Shown here one piece after another: positions 36,144-45,090 of a stretch of DNA of 64,000 nt (positions are counted from its first letter, which is position 1; each line of letters opens with the position of its first letter). This stretch comes from Candidatus Poribacteria bacterium (GTDB taxonomy: Bacteria; Poribacteria; WGA-4E; WGA-3G), in contig JAJDWA010000072.1 in NCBI GenBank assembly GCA_022825825.1, positions 1 through 64,000 of the forward strand. The letters are read 5' to 3'. The translations under genes were made by a program, and so were the position numbers. Below the pieces are notes generated by a model. The model was not told the DNA's origin and did not search any database. It saw only the letters and a program-made list of their open reading frames with translations.

Positions 36144-36285
36144 AAATCAAATTTGTTAGGTTTTGCTTTGTTTTGTCTAACCCTCACTCATGTTGTAGGG
36201 GCGGGTCCCTGTGCCCGCCCGTTGTGTCTGTTTATGAGACATGGCGAGGCACAGGGACCTCGCCCTACAAATGATTTATGAGATA
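36136..36285. repeat. Inverted-repeat element containing a GTAGGGGC palindrome pair
   Basis: TATCTCATAAATCA (36136-36149) and TGATTTATGAGATA (36272-36285) are perfect 14-bp inverted repeats. Inside lie two GC-rich palindromes in opposite orientation, 36193-36220 and 36243-36270, each reading TTGTAGGG from its own outer end and sharing GTCCCTGTGCC. The whole is about 150 bp, like a MITE built from paired REP sequences. A single relative is at 13860-13884. Confidence 0.65.
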
Positions 36286-36295
36286 GGTTGTAAAC

Positions 36296-37246
36296 TCATT
36301 GTCTACGCCACCAACTCTTTTTATTTTGATAAGATGCAAGGAGCTTTGAAACCGCTTTATCTTTTTTGTCCAGACGTAACACAGCCTCACACGCTTCAAT
36401 AACCTTCTCTTTATCCGAATCGGTACCGGTTTCTTGGTAAGTGTGATGATAACTTTCTGCAACAGCCGTGTAATATGCTATCTGATTAATTTCTGTAGGC
36501 ACTTCAGAAGGGAGTTCACTAATCGCAGCGATTGCCTCATCCCACGCCTCAAGAGATGCATAACAGATTACTTTTTGATATAACGGTGCGAGTTGCGAAC
36601 CGTCAAGCCAATATGCTTGATCATAGCAAGTGATGGCTTCTGAATACGCGGAATTATCAATGTGTAGTTGGGCAAGCGCAGTATAAAAAGCGTCCAACCC
36701 ACTATCGGCAATTGTGTAAAGTTCAACGCCGGTGTTGACAAGCCACTCTCTTTCTATCAGAAATTCAATTGCAGAGTTACGCTCCTGTTCTGTAATGCTA
36801 ATATCAGTAAGGAGATGTTTTGCGACAGTAGCGTTTGGAAAAATCTTCGTGCGGCTTTTCATTAACGGATACGCCTGCACTGCTTTATCCATTGCTATCA
36901 GTTTGATACCCGTCGCGATGCGAAAGAGTGAAACGATTTGGTCACTGTTTTGCCGAGACATCTGGTCGGCAATCTGTTCTCTATTCTCAGAAAAATGTTG
37001 ATTGAGATTGTCAATAGCCTCTCGTATGTCGCTGTTTTCTGGATCAAGTTGGTGTGCCTGCGATAAAAACCGCTGTGCGGCAAAAAGTTCGCCCCATTCT
37101 TGATAGATGTGTCCGAGGCGAAAGTTTGCATAAGCGAGCATCTCCGGGTCGCTTTGGCTGCGGATAACGTCATCATAGACTTGGATAGCTTCGGCTATTT
37201 TTTCGTTAGATTCTAATGTTTGGGCGTGCTCAATTGGGTTTGACAT
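36296..37246 (-). CDS. TPR repeat protein
   Basis: 316 aa, no signal peptide. Helical repeats include AEAIQVYDDVIRSQSDPEML, YANFRLGHIYQEWGELFAAQ, NSAYSEAITCYDQAYWLD and KVICYASLEAWDEAIAAI. A central helical region (residues 100-180) is not obviously TPR: AMDKAVQAYPLMKSRTKIFP. It ends in a basic patch KKSWWRRQ. It is probably a cytoplasmic adaptor. The gene precedes the REP-containing gap and has no visible Shine-Dalgarno sequence. Confidence 0.7.
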   Translation of the reverse strand: MSNPIEHAQTLESNEKIAEAIQVYDDVIRSQSDPEMLAYANFRLGHIYQEWGELFAAQRFLSQAHQLDPENSDIREAIDNLNQHFSENREQIADQMSRQNSDQIVSLFRIATGIKLIAMDKAVQAYPLMKSRTKIFPNATVAKHLLTDISITEQERNSAIEFLIEREWLVNTGVELYTIADSGLDAFYTALAQLHIDNSAYSEAITCYDQAYWLDGSQLAPLYQKVICYASLEAWDEAIAAISELPSEVPTEINQIAYYTAVAESYHHTYQETGTDSDKEKVIEACEAVLRLDKKDKAVSKLLASYQNKKSWWRRQ

Positions 37247-37352
37247 AGAGTTTTTACGCTATAGATTTTAATCTCGTGAATGTCTGTTCTTACATTTATT
37301 GTTGATTTTACAATTATGGTGGATATTATAAGTAATGAGACACTTTGCACCA

Positions 37353-37502
37353 GCACGGTTAGGAAACCGTGCCTACCGCGGAAGGGCGAAAGTGTGTATT
37401 TCTTTTTAAGATTTACTATAATAGACCATCGTTATTCTGCACGTTTAGAAAGTGTGCCTACCGTTGAATGTAAAAGGCGCAATGAATTGCGCGACTACAA
37501 AC
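37353..37502. repeat. Cluster of three REP-like palindromes
   Basis: Within the 37247-37551 gap: GCACGGTT, AGGA, AACCGTGC then CTACC (37353-37377), related to 7278-7299; a decayed version GCACGTTTAGAAAGTGTGC then CTACC (37439-37463); and GCGCAAT, GA, ATTGCGC then GACTAC (37477-37497). They share the CTAC end. No gene is visible in this gap. Confidence 0.6.
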
Positions 37503-37551
37503 ATTGCAACTTCAAAAAGAATGTTTATTCATATTTATGTTCCACTATAAT

Positions 37552-38526
37552 TCATCTACCTTGTAATAACTTGAGACACATAATCTCAAGTGCAAAAATT
37601 TTGGTGACGTTTGTTCTTTTGAGTAGTTCCTTTGTTTCAAAAACGGTCTGGATGGCTTGTTGTAGTCGTATACGAGGGTAACGCGGCACGAGTGTTTGGA
37701 GTTTATCTAATGCGTTAGTGTGTGTCATCAATTCTACAGGTACACCTTGTTGTAAAAAAAGGAGGTCGCGATACCACGTTATCAATTCGTCTAAACTGTC
37801 CAAGCCTTTTTCAACAAATTGCTCTGCCAATCGGAAGGCTGCTAACGGGTCAGTTTCCTCAAGGATTTCAGGTATAGTTTCAGTTTCAGAAGTTCCTTCT
37901 TCAATAAGCGTGATAGCTTTTCCAACAATACCGCGCGATAGTATCGCAGCAGTGGAAGCTGTCTCTTTATCGATGGAAAACCGGTTCATCAATGCTAATG
38001 TTAATTCTTCAATCGACATCGGGTAAAATGTGAGAATCTGGCAGCGAGATCGGATTGTTAACAAAATAGATTCAATGTTTTCCGTCAATAGGATTAAAGT
38101 AGATGCAGCAGGTGGTTCTTCAAGTGTTTTAAGTAGTGCATTTGCTGCGGGATTGTTCGGATTACTCATCCTTTCGGTGTTTGCTAAAATGTAGATTTTT
38201 CTCGGTCCTTCAAGAGGTTGATAAAAAATTTGTTGTTGCAGTTCGCGAATTTGGTCAATCTTAATTTGTGCACCATCAGGTCGAATAATTCGTAGGTCTG
38301 GATGGTTACTGCTTTTTAGCTTACGGCAAGCACGGCATTCTCCACAAGGTGAGGACTCTTCTGTCCTTTGCTCACACAGAATCAGATTCGCAAAATAGAG
38401 AGCGACAGTCTCTTTGCCAATCCCTTGTTCCCCTGCAAAAAGGTATGCCCCAGCAACGCGTTCTGAGGTGACTGCGTTTTGAAGTTGGGTTACAATGTTT
38501 TGATGACCGAGTATTGCGTTTTCCAT
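37552..38526 (-). CDS. holB: DNA polymerase III delta' subunit
   Basis: 324 aa. Clamp-loader features: LGHQNIVTQLQNAVTSERVA, P-loop-like GEQGIGKET (a form typical of delta', which often cannot hydrolyse ATP), zinc cysteines in LCEQ and CGECRAC, DQIRELQQQIFYQPLEGPRK, and sensor region ANALLKTLEEPPAASTLILL with ILLTIRSRCQ. It is part of the replication clamp loader with DnaX and delta. It follows tmk by 37 bp, the conserved bacterial tmk-holB order. Confidence 0.92.
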   Translation of the reverse strand: MENAILGHQNIVTQLQNAVTSERVAGAYLFAGEQGIGKETVALYFANLILCEQRTEESSPCGECRACRKLKSSNHPDLRIIRPDGAQIKIDQIRELQQQIFYQPLEGPRKIYILANTERMSNPNNPAANALLKTLEEPPAASTLILLTENIESILLTIRSRCQILTFYPMSIEELTLALMNRFSIDKETASTAAILSRGIVGKAITLIEEGTSETETIPEILEETDPLAAFRLAEQFVEKGLDSLDELITWYRDLLFLQQGVPVELMTHTNALDKLQTLVPRYPRIRLQQAIQTVFETKELLKRTNVTKIFALEIMCLKLLQGR

Positions 38527-38563
38527 TTTCTAATGTAGTAGAACGTGCGGGAGATATTGGATT

Positions 38564-39193
38564 TCAAGAGGTTTGTGATAACTGAATTCTTTTTTTTGAT
38601 TCTGTCACGATAAGGTTGTGGATGGTATCTGCATCAAGTTGAGCGTTGATTAATTGGACGCGGTGCGGTTCTGATTCAGCAACTGCTAAATATCCCGCTC
38701 TCACTTTTTTGTGAGAGGCGAGGGTTTCATGTTCAAGACGAGTAAGTGGCTCATCTGAATCCCGTTTGCGTTGCAGTCCGATATCTGGCGGTAGATCAAG
38801 AAGGAAAGTAACGTCTGGTGTTAATCCTCCTGTCGCAATATGATTAACCTGTTCTATGAGTTTTAAGTCAATCCCTTTACGATACCCCTGATAAGCAATA
38901 GTAGCATCGCTAAATCGGTCACAGATGACGATCTGTCCTGCATTTAATGCAGGTAGAATCAGTTCGGTGACGTGTTGTGCCCGTGCGGCGGCGATCAACA
39001 TCAATTCGGTTGTTGCTGACATAGTGGAGGCGGTTAAGAATATATCGCGAATCTGTTCTGAAAGAGGTGTGCCGCCCGGTTCACGCGTAACAAGAACATT
39101 ATCACCGAGAACATCTGCTAATCGGTGTCTCTGTGTTGTTTTGCCCGCACCTTCTACGCCTTCAAGTGTGATGAAAAAGCCTGTGTGTTCCAT
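38564..39193 (-). CDS. tmk: Thymidylate kinase
   Basis: 209 aa. Walker A GVEGAGKTTQ (12-21), the DR-type LID/phosphate motif VTREPGGTPLSEQIR, and ICDRFSDATIAYQGYRKGID are the dTMP kinase signature. It phosphorylates dTMP to dTDP. No Shine-Dalgarno sequence is visible. The tmk-holB pair is a core chromosomal locus, which shows that this window is chromosomal. Confidence 0.93.
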   Translation of the reverse strand: MEHTGFFITLEGVEGAGKTTQRHRLADVLGDNVLVTREPGGTPLSEQIRDIFLTASTMSATTELMLIAAARAQHVTELILPALNAGQIVICDRFSDATIAYQGYRKGIDLKLIEQVNHIATGGLTPDVTFLLDLPPDIGLQRKRDSDEPLTRLEHETLASHKKVRAGYLAVAESEPHRVQLINAQLDADTIHNLIVTESKKRIQLSQTS

Positions 39194-39382
39194 TATTTTA
39201 ATAATATCACGTTAGGGGCACGGTATCAAGTGGAATTTATATGGATTCCCAGATTCCAATCGGTTTGATTTAATGAAAAAGCTTTTGGTTATCGGGTCGG
39301 GAAGGTTGTTCTTACAAGACTGATATTTCTCAATATGGTGCTTAATCTAACGTGAGTTTGATAAAAGAAGTCAATTTTGATG

Positions 39383-39423
39383 GGACAGACGCATTCCCCT
39401 TATCAAAGGCAATGCGTCTGTCC
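39383..39423 (+). terminator. GC-rich hairpin in the tmk upstream gap
   Basis: GGACAGACGCATT (39383-39395) pairs perfectly with AATGCGTCTGTCC (39411-39423), followed by TATTTC. It lies just before a promoter and may end any transcript from the left, or be a REP-like repeat. The rest of 39194-39382 holds nothing recognisable. Confidence 0.5.
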
Positions 39424-39438
39424 TATTTCAGATATTTA

Positions 39439-39466
39439 TTGACAAAATTACAACGGAGCGTATAGA
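39439..39466 (+). promoter_or_regulatory. Sigma70-type promoter for the oxidoreductase operon
   Basis: TTGACA (39439-39444) and TATAGA (39461-39466) with 16 bases between. They lie about 50 bp before the ATG at 39513. Confidence 0.55.
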
Positions 39467-39512
39467 ATCGTATCATTATAGTCTATTTTACCTATTGGAA
39501 GGAATTTAAAAA

Positions 39513-40592
39513 ATGGCATTAAAAGTTGGCGTAGTCGGCATGAGTGGAATTGGGAATAATCATGCTAATTGCCACGCAAATGATGATTTAGCAGAACTTG
39601 TTGCAGTATGCGACATTGTAAAAGATCGCGCGGACAGCGCAGCGGAACGTCTCGGTGTGAAAGCTTACTACAGTTTGGCGGACATGATCGATGGCGAACC
39701 GGACATGGAGATCGTTGATGTTACAACAGGCGGGAATGAGAACGGCAGTTGGCACTATGAACCGACAATGGAAGCACTTGAGAACGGCAAACACGTACTC
39801 GTCGAAAAACCGATCTCAAACGATGTCGGACAGGCTCGTGAAATGGTAGCAAAAGCCACCGAAGAGGACCTCTACCTCGCTTGTAATCTGAACCACTACT
39901 TCACACCGCCCGCAGAACAAGCAAAAAAATATATTGACAACGGACAGATCGGGGAGATGGTCTACATCCTGCACAAGATGGGGTTTGCTGGTGGGGAATT
40001 CAACTACAGTTATTCTAATGCCCCGCGTTCCGACGGTTTTCCCTATTTTCATGTGAAAGCGTTTCTGTCGCATCCGTTCAGCGTGATGCGTCATTTTTGT
40101 GGAGACGTGACACACGTGCAGGCATTCATGGAACGCCCGCATTTTCGGAGGCGTGAAGGCGATCTCATGGTTTCTATTAACAGCATTCACCTCCGTTTTG
40201 AGAACGGTTGTATCGGTTACCTGCTAAGCCAACGCGGAGATGCTACCTTTGGACTTGGTGGGTGGTGGAGCGTTGAACTTGCTGGCACACGCGGTACATT
40301 CTGCATTGAAAACTGCATTGAAAAGATTACGTTCTGGCCCTCACCTGGTGCCCCTGAAGGCGGAGATACGGTCGTAACCGAATCAGGTATTAGCGACTTT
40401 GGACAGACTTTTCCGTTAAGGATTCATGCGTTTTTAGAGGACATCACGAACGGCGTGCCGAAAGAGAAGATACGTGCCTCCGGTAGAGATGCACTCGCTG
40501 CACTTGAATACACATGGGCTGCGATGGAATCTTATGAACAGGGCGGTATCTTGGTGCGTCCGCACCCGCTTCCTACGTTGAGTGGACTGTAG
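39513..40592 (+). CDS. Gfo/Idh/MocA family oxidoreductase
   Basis: 359 aa; GGAAGGAAT before the ATG. N-terminal Rossmann motif VVGMSGIGNNHANCH, the conserved EKP lysine in HVLVEKPISNDVGQA, and the substrate domain with DGFPYFHVKAFLSHPFSVMR, whose His residues are placed as expected for catalysis. It is paired with a sugar isomerase/epimerase-like gene 67 bp downstream, a combination common in inositol or rare-sugar breakdown. The promoter at 39439-39466 probably serves both. Confidence 0.88.
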   Translation: MALKVGVVGMSGIGNNHANCHANDDLAELVAVCDIVKDRADSAAERLGVKAYYSLADMIDGEPDMEIVDVTTGGNENGSWHYEPTMEALENGKHVLVEKPISNDVGQAREMVAKATEEDLYLACNLNHYFTPPAEQAKKYIDNGQIGEMVYILHKMGFAGGEFNYSYSNAPRSDGFPYFHVKAFLSHPFSVMRHFCGDVTHVQAFMERPHFRRREGDLMVSINSIHLRFENGCIGYLLSQRGDATFGLGGWWSVELAGTRGTFCIENCIEKITFWPSPGAPEGGDTVVTESGISDFGQTFPLRIHAFLEDITNGVPKEKIRASGRDALAALEYTWAAMESYEQGGILVRPHPLPTLSGL

Positions 40593-40659
40593 AGAAAACT
40601 GATAGAATCTGCGATTTTGAAAATCGTCCTCACGGCTTTATATAGTAAGGAGAAAACAT

Positions 40660-41457
40660 TTGAAATTAGGAGCAAATTCAGTGCTGTTTGGCGGTTACGA
40701 TATGGAAACCGCCTTTAAGCATATCGCCATGGCTGGCTATGATGGTATTGAACTTTCTGCGATTGACGGGATGAGCCAGCACCTTGTCCTCGCAAACTGG
40801 CAAGAACTCGCTGATGAGATTAAACGTCTATCAAAAGAATATAACCTTGAGTTGTTAGCGATGGAGCAACCCTCACGCGATCCCGAAAGGATGGAGTTGG
40901 CATTTCAAGCAGCTGCTGAGATAGGTATCCCGATTATTAACTGCGGGCCCGGTGGTTCGTCAGATGATGAATCTGCATGGCCCGAGGTCATCGATTCTCT
41001 GGGTAGCCTCTGCGAACGGGCAGAACACTACGGTGTAACGCTATGTGTTAAGGCGCATGTCGGTGCAAGTATTTATAATACGCCGACAACCCTTCGCGTT
41101 ATGGAAGAGATTTCATCTCCCGCATTTGGTATTGACATGGATCCATCACATATTCACCGTGCAGATGAAAACCCTGTGGAAGCGATCGCCGCCGTTGTTT
41201 CACGCGTGAAACACGTACATATACGAGATTGTAAAGGCACACAACGCGGTCCTGGCTCCCCTGAATTGCAAGCGAACGGACGCGGAGACATTGATCTGGT
41301 TGGCTATATCCGTGTTTTACATGAAAATGGGTATACGGGTCCCTTGAACCTTGAAGTTATTGGTGCAAAGGAATATAGTTTAGAGCAGTGTTGCACGATT
41401 GCTGCAGAATCGCGCGGACACATGCAGGCGTGTTTGCAGGCGTGTGGTGCGCGTTAA
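40660..41457 (+). CDS. Sugar phosphate isomerase/epimerase (xylose isomerase-like TIM barrel)
   Basis: 265 aa with a TTG start and AAGGAG (40647-40652) seven bases upstream. The TIM-barrel pattern of this superfamily is clear: MAGYDGIELSAIDGM, LLAMEQPSRDPE, VTLCVKAHVG, FGIDMDPSHIHRADENP with metal-type D and H, VKHVHIRDCKGTQRGPG and GPLNLEVIGAKEY with the closing glutamate. It interconverts a keto-sugar or inosose, likely the product of the upstream oxidoreductase. Confidence 0.88.
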   Translation: MKLGANSVLFGGYDMETAFKHIAMAGYDGIELSAIDGMSQHLVLANWQELADEIKRLSKEYNLELLAMEQPSRDPERMELAFQAAAEIGIPIINCGPGGSSDDESAWPEVIDSLGSLCERAEHYGVTLCVKAHVGASIYNTPTTLRVMEEISSPAFGIDMDPSHIHRADENPVEAIAAVVSRVKHVHIRDCKGTQRGPGSPELQANGRGDIDLVGYIRVLHENGYTGPLNLEVIGAKEYSLEQCCTIAAESRGHMQACLQACGAR

Positions 41458-41465
41458 GTTCTAAA

Positions 41466-41498
41466 TTTTGTAGGTGGGTTTATAACCTGCCTACAAAA
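41466..41498. repeat. REP-like palindrome after the isomerase gene
   Basis: TTTTGTAGGTGGGTT, TAT, AACCTGCCTACAAAA: a 15-bp stem with two mismatches. The GTAGG/CCTAC ends match the dispersed palindromes, and the A/T flanks would also let it act as a terminator. Confidence 0.55.
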
Positions 41499-41522
41499 TT
41501 TTTGCGATATGGGGAACTCACT

Positions 41523-42059
41523 ATGAAACAGACCCCACTTATACTCCCAATAGTAGGTGGAGGTGTCGCTTTTCTCAGCTTCTTTTTACCGTGGATAAAA
41601 GTTGATATGTCATCTTTGAAAAATACTCTATTAGGTGGGGCAGATCTAGTGGTAGAAGATACAGGCACAATTTCAGGTTTTATGTTTGCATTGGGTGGGG
41701 ATGTCTTTATGACACTTTCCTTCCTCGCTATATTGGTTATTTTTGGGATGGGCATTTATATGTTGAAGCAAAAAAGTCCTTGGAAATCCAGAATACCGGT
41801 GCTTATTAGTAGTGGCTTTGCGTTTTTATACATTTCTATTGGGCTTATTTTGTTCATCTTTGCGGATAGTCATGGAACGCGTAGACTGTTGGATATGGCG
41901 AAATCTTTTGCTATTGAAGCGGACGTAGAAAATTTTGTCAGTATCCAATTCGGATGGTTTGTTGCAGTTATTGGGTTTACCCTGGCACTTATTGGGGCAT
42001 GGAACATTCCAAAATCAAGCGATTCCATGGAAGATAACAAACAAAACGTTGCCGCATAG
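41523..42059 (+). CDS. Four-helix membrane protein, tandem family member 1
   Basis: 178 aa from the ATG at 41523 (GGGGAA upstream); the longer frame into the isomerase gene is not supported. Four hydrophobic segments: LPIVGGGVAFLSFFLPW, MTLSFLAILVIFGMGIYML, VLISSGFAFLYISIGLILFIF and FVAVIGFTLALIGAWNI. It opens a set of five related genes that share an FxLPW-type end of helix 1 and an IQFG...GF-LA-IG-WN-PKS C-terminal region. The loop between helices 1 and 2 varies most. No family recognised. Possible roles include envelope stress sensing or a multi-subunit membrane complex, but nothing shows which. Confidence 0.7.
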   Translation: MKQTPLILPIVGGGVAFLSFFLPWIKVDMSSLKNTLLGGADLVVEDTGTISGFMFALGGDVFMTLSFLAILVIFGMGIYMLKQKSPWKSRIPVLISSGFAFLYISIGLILFIFADSHGTRRLLDMAKSFAIEADVENFVSIQFGWFVAVIGFTLALIGAWNIPKSSDSMEDNKQNVAA

Positions 42060-42124
42060 AAAGACCTATTCTGCGAATTTGTTAGCAGTTTTGCTTTTGT
42101 CTATTGCAATTAACTCAGAAGAAG

Positions 42125-42634
42125 ATGAAACGTTACTCGCGATTTCTTATGTTAACGGGTGGGATTTTAAGTGCGTTCTGCTTCTTTATGCCCTGGATGA
42201 AATTGAACTTGCCATCCGATGATGGCAAGTCGTTAGCCCCAGAAATAACAGGTATACGGGAAGCAACAAGAGGTCTAAACTTCGCAACGCTTTCACTCAT
42301 CGCTGTGTTGACAATTCTCGGTATATCCATTTATTGCATTTTGAATCGGAGGATACCACGGAGATTCAGAACCGTTGCTCACATTTGTTGTATTATTGGG
42401 GTTTTATGTATTCTGTTAACACTGATTCAATTTGCAGCATTTTATAAACCTTACATTACCGTAGCTATTGGTACATACTTAGCAAGAAACCCACAGACGG
42501 AATTTGAATTTGATCTATATAAGATATATAGGGTTCAATTAGGTGGGGTTGGCACAGTTATTGGGTTCATCCTTGCTTATATCGGGACGTGTAACATCTC
42601 AAAATCAAATGCTTCTATGGAGAATAACGAATAG
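42125..42634 (+). CDS. Four-helix membrane protein, tandem family member 2
   Basis: 169 aa taking the ATG at 42125; a TTG at 42104 is an alternative and neither has a clear ribosome binding site. Family features: MKRYSRFLMLTGGILSAFCF then FMPW at the end of helix 1, a second helix at FATLSLIAVLTILGISIYCI, a third at HICCIIGVLCILLTLIQF, and the terminal IGFILAYIGTCNISKSNASM. It is the most divergent in its third loop. Confidence 0.65.
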   Translation: MKRYSRFLMLTGGILSAFCFFMPWMKLNLPSDDGKSLAPEITGIREATRGLNFATLSLIAVLTILGISIYCILNRRIPRRFRTVAHICCIIGVLCILLTLIQFAAFYKPYITVAIGTYLARNPQTEFEFDLYKIYRVQLGGVGTVIGFILAYIGTCNISKSNASMENNE

Positions 42635-42698
42635 ATGGTGCGTGTTCGGAATGCTGTTGTGTCTACTGTAATATATCGTAGCTATAAGGAGAAGAACA

Positions 42699-43262
42699 AT
42701 GAAACAGCACTCAATTTTAATTACATTTATAGGTGGAATTTTGGCATTATGCTGGTTCACACAGCCGTGGGTTACATTTACACAGGGCGGTTATAAAAAA
42801 AGCTGGGAAACCGACGTAAGACGCGAAAAAATAGGTAGTGCCACTGCAAGATTCAGCAGACCCGTCACAGAACAAGGAACAATAATAAAGGGTGCTCCCA
42901 GTACTCATCACAGTTATTTAGGTTTTAAAATTGCCACCAGCGGAAATTTAATCACGATTGTCTTCGCTACAACCATTGTCACCGTCGTTTGCAGTATCTA
43001 TATGCTGACCCAACGAACACCCGGAAAATCTAAACTACTCGTTCTCATCAGCAGTGGGTTTGGACTTGGATGTCTTCTGCTCACATTCTTACTCGTCATG
43101 GTAATAAACCACAGTGGGCTTCGTAGCATCGGTAATACAACCTATACTTCAAATGGAGATATCCAATTTGGTGGGTTTGGGACAGCCCTTGGGTTTGTTA
43201 TGGCATTTATCGGCGCGTGGAACATTCCAAAATCTGATACTTCCGTGGAAAAGACTAAATAG
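42699..43262 (+). CDS. Four-helix membrane protein, tandem family member 3
   Basis: 187 aa, AAGGAG nine bases before the ATG. Helix 1 ends in a changed motif (FTQPW instead of FxLPW). The first loop is the longest of the set and basic (GYKKSWETDVRREKIGSATA). Helices at NLITIVFATTIVTVVCSIYM, LLVLISSGFGLGCLLLTFLL and ALGFVMAFIGAWNIPKSD. The sequence IPKSDTSVEKTK closes it. It resembles member 1 most by its VLISSGF and GAWNIPKS runs. Confidence 0.7.
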   Translation: MKQHSILITFIGGILALCWFTQPWVTFTQGGYKKSWETDVRREKIGSATARFSRPVTEQGTIIKGAPSTHHSYLGFKIATSGNLITIVFATTIVTVVCSIYMLTQRTPGKSKLLVLISSGFGLGCLLLTFLLVMVINHSGLRSIGNTTYTSNGDIQFGGFGTALGFVMAFIGAWNIPKSDTSVEKTK

Positions 43263-43330
43263 GAAAGTTTACTCTTCTAAACGTGCATTCGTGTTCTACC
43301 TATTGTGGGTATTGATTTTGGAGAACAAGA

Positions 43331-43759
43331 ATGAAAAAGTATTCTCGGTTTATCACATTCGGTAGTGGACTTCTCTCATTTTTCAGTTTCGGTCTGCCAT
43401 GGATCGATGACACTTCAGGTATTTATCTTGCGAACAGTGATGCTGGAGGCTTTATCGTTATTAGTTTTATTGTTTGCCTTGTGGTAATTTTAACCAGCCT
43501 TATCGGGATGTCCAGAAATCTCGTAATCGTTAGTTGTTGCATTGGTCTTTTTTGTCTTTTCACTCTGTTTTTTGGCGGTAAATTAGATATTGTCATAGAT
43601 GGCGTTTATTCGCATGAAATACAGTTTGGTGCGTTTTTAACTGCTGTAGGATTTTTTCTGGCTATTGCTGGCGTATTAGATCTATCTAAAACTAAGGGCA
43701 GTTCTGAAGCAAACGATGAATACGGAAACGAAGAAAGTCCTGAAGGAGATCAAAAATGA
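43331..43759 (+). CDS. Four-helix membrane protein, tandem family member 4
   Basis: 142 aa, TTGGAG upstream. A short form of the family with MKKYSRFITFGSGLLSFFSF, GLPW, then helices at FIVISFIVCLVVILTSLIGM, VIVSCCIGLFCLFTLFFGG and FLTAVGFFLAIAGVLDLSKT. The tail is long and acidic. Its stop overlaps the next start (ATGA), so members 4 and 5 are translationally coupled. Confidence 0.7.
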   Translation: MKKYSRFITFGSGLLSFFSFGLPWIDDTSGIYLANSDAGGFIVISFIVCLVVILTSLIGMSRNLVIVSCCIGLFCLFTLFFGGKLDIVIDGVYSHEIQFGAFLTAVGFFLAIAGVLDLSKTKGSSEANDEYGNEESPEGDQK

Positions 43760-44172
43760 AAGATTATTCACGCTATATCACGCTTGCAGGAGGAGTTTTG
43801 GCACTTCTCAGTTTTGCATTGCCGTGGGAAAGTGATTATTCAGGTGTTGAATACGCCAACATGAGTTTTAACTTCATTACCCTTGTCTTTTTGGCATCTT
43901 TGGTGATTATTGGAACAAGCCTTGTGTTAAATCGACGCGAACGTTGGAAAGCAAATCTGTCCAGAGTACTCGTGTTTATTAGCAGCGGCTTCGGAATATG
44001 CTGCTTTGTGGTATTATTTTTCGGAGAAGGTTCTGACCTTAAAATAGAGAGTACTTGGTTTGACAGAATCGAATATGGTGTGTTTCTCAATGTGATAGGC
44101 TTTATTTTGGCTATCGTTGGTGTATGGACTCATCCAAAAACTTCGGATATTTCAGAATCCAACGATGAATAG
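43756..44172 (+). CDS. Four-helix membrane protein, tandem family member 5
   Basis: 138 aa, coupled to member 4 by a 4-bp overlap, with GGAG inside the end of member 4. MKDYSRYITLAGGVLALLSF then ALPW marks the family. Other helices: FITLVFLASLVIIGTSLVL, VLVFISSGFGICCFVVLFFG, and FLNVIGFILAIVGVWTHPKT. It ends the tandem set; 110 bp without features separate it from the convergent PhyH gene. Confidence 0.7.
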   Translation: MKDYSRYITLAGGVLALLSFALPWESDYSGVEYANMSFNFITLVFLASLVIIGTSLVLNRRERWKANLSRVLVFISSGFGICCFVVLFFGEGSDLKIESTWFDRIEYGVFLNVIGFILAIVGVWTHPKTSDISESNDE

Positions 44173-44283
44173 GATAAGACGAATCCTTGAAACAAATTGG
44201 TTATCTGGCGGTAGATGTATGCAAGGTCCAGAAAACGGTGTTGTCTATTCGTTGCCAACTTATCAAATCGCCAAATAATTCCA

Positions 44284-45078
44284 CTACTGAAGACTTATCT
44301 CTGACAACGGGATACCGCGATTAAACATCTTGACTGGTGGGAGCGTCTCCTCCACTTCTGTCAATCCGCACAACCAATTCCATGTCAATTGGCCTCTCTG
44401 TCTGTCCCGATAGGATTCCACCTCCGTTACATACGGATGTCTGCCTTTGTGTTGGTAAGGCGGAATTTCATCGGATTCACGCATCCAATCCCGTTTTGGC
44501 ATCGCAGTACGGAAATACGAAAACTTTATCATGCCGCGTCTGTCAGCATTGAGTTTTGGGCCTGCCTTATGCCAAATACCGTAGCGCGTCATCGCAACGG
44601 TGCCAGCAGGCACAGTAAGTGATAGTTGTCCCAGAATATCACCATAGTGTGCAATCGCCTCACGGTCAACAAGTCGAAAGTGCGATCCCGGTAAAATCAT
44701 TGTGGGACCATCCTCAATTTTTACCTCTTTCGGATAGTAGTAGCACTGCAGATGCGTGATACCGTATCCGTACTCGGTGAGTCCATCTGAATGCCACGTC
44801 TGTCCACGGTGTGGTGCTTCAAACAGATGATGGTGTGCATTTGTCGGCACAATGAAATTCGCGCCTAACAACGAACGCACAACGCCAGCTACCTCAGGAT
44901 GAAGTAGGACGTTTCGGCGAAATTCATTGGTTTGGACAAAACTACCCATACCTCCCCCACCAATGGACTCACATTCACGATTGTAATCCGCATCAATGAT
45001 GTTTTCTAATGTGATATATCCGTTATGGATAAACTGCATGACTTGGTCATCATTTAGTGTCGGTTCTACGTTAAACAT
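44284..45078 (-). CDS. Phytanoyl-CoA dioxygenase family protein
   Basis: 264 aa. This is a canonical PhyH: metal motif WHSDG (H96, D98), GPTMILPGSHFRLVDRE, and distal GIWHKAGPKLNADRRGMIKF with H170 and the 2-oxoglutarate arginine. It thus differs from the tandem copies at 4350-5898, which have LHGGED at this place. Substrate unknown. The gene starts 12 bp after the stop of a small unknown gene, and the two are likely an operon. Confidence 0.88.
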   Translation of the reverse strand: MFNVEPTLNDDQVMQFIHNGYITLENIIDADYNRECESIGGGGMGSFVQTNEFRRNVLLHPEVAGVVRSLLGANFIVPTNAHHHLFEAPHRGQTWHSDGLTEYGYGITHLQCYYYPKEVKIEDGPTMILPGSHFRLVDREAIAHYGDILGQLSLTVPAGTVAMTRYGIWHKAGPKLNADRRGMIKFSYFRTAMPKRDWMRESDEIPPYQHKGRHPYVTEVESYRDRQRGQLTWNWLCGLTEVEETLPPVKMFNRGIPLSEISLQ

Positions 45079-45090
45079 TTGTGTTGTTCC

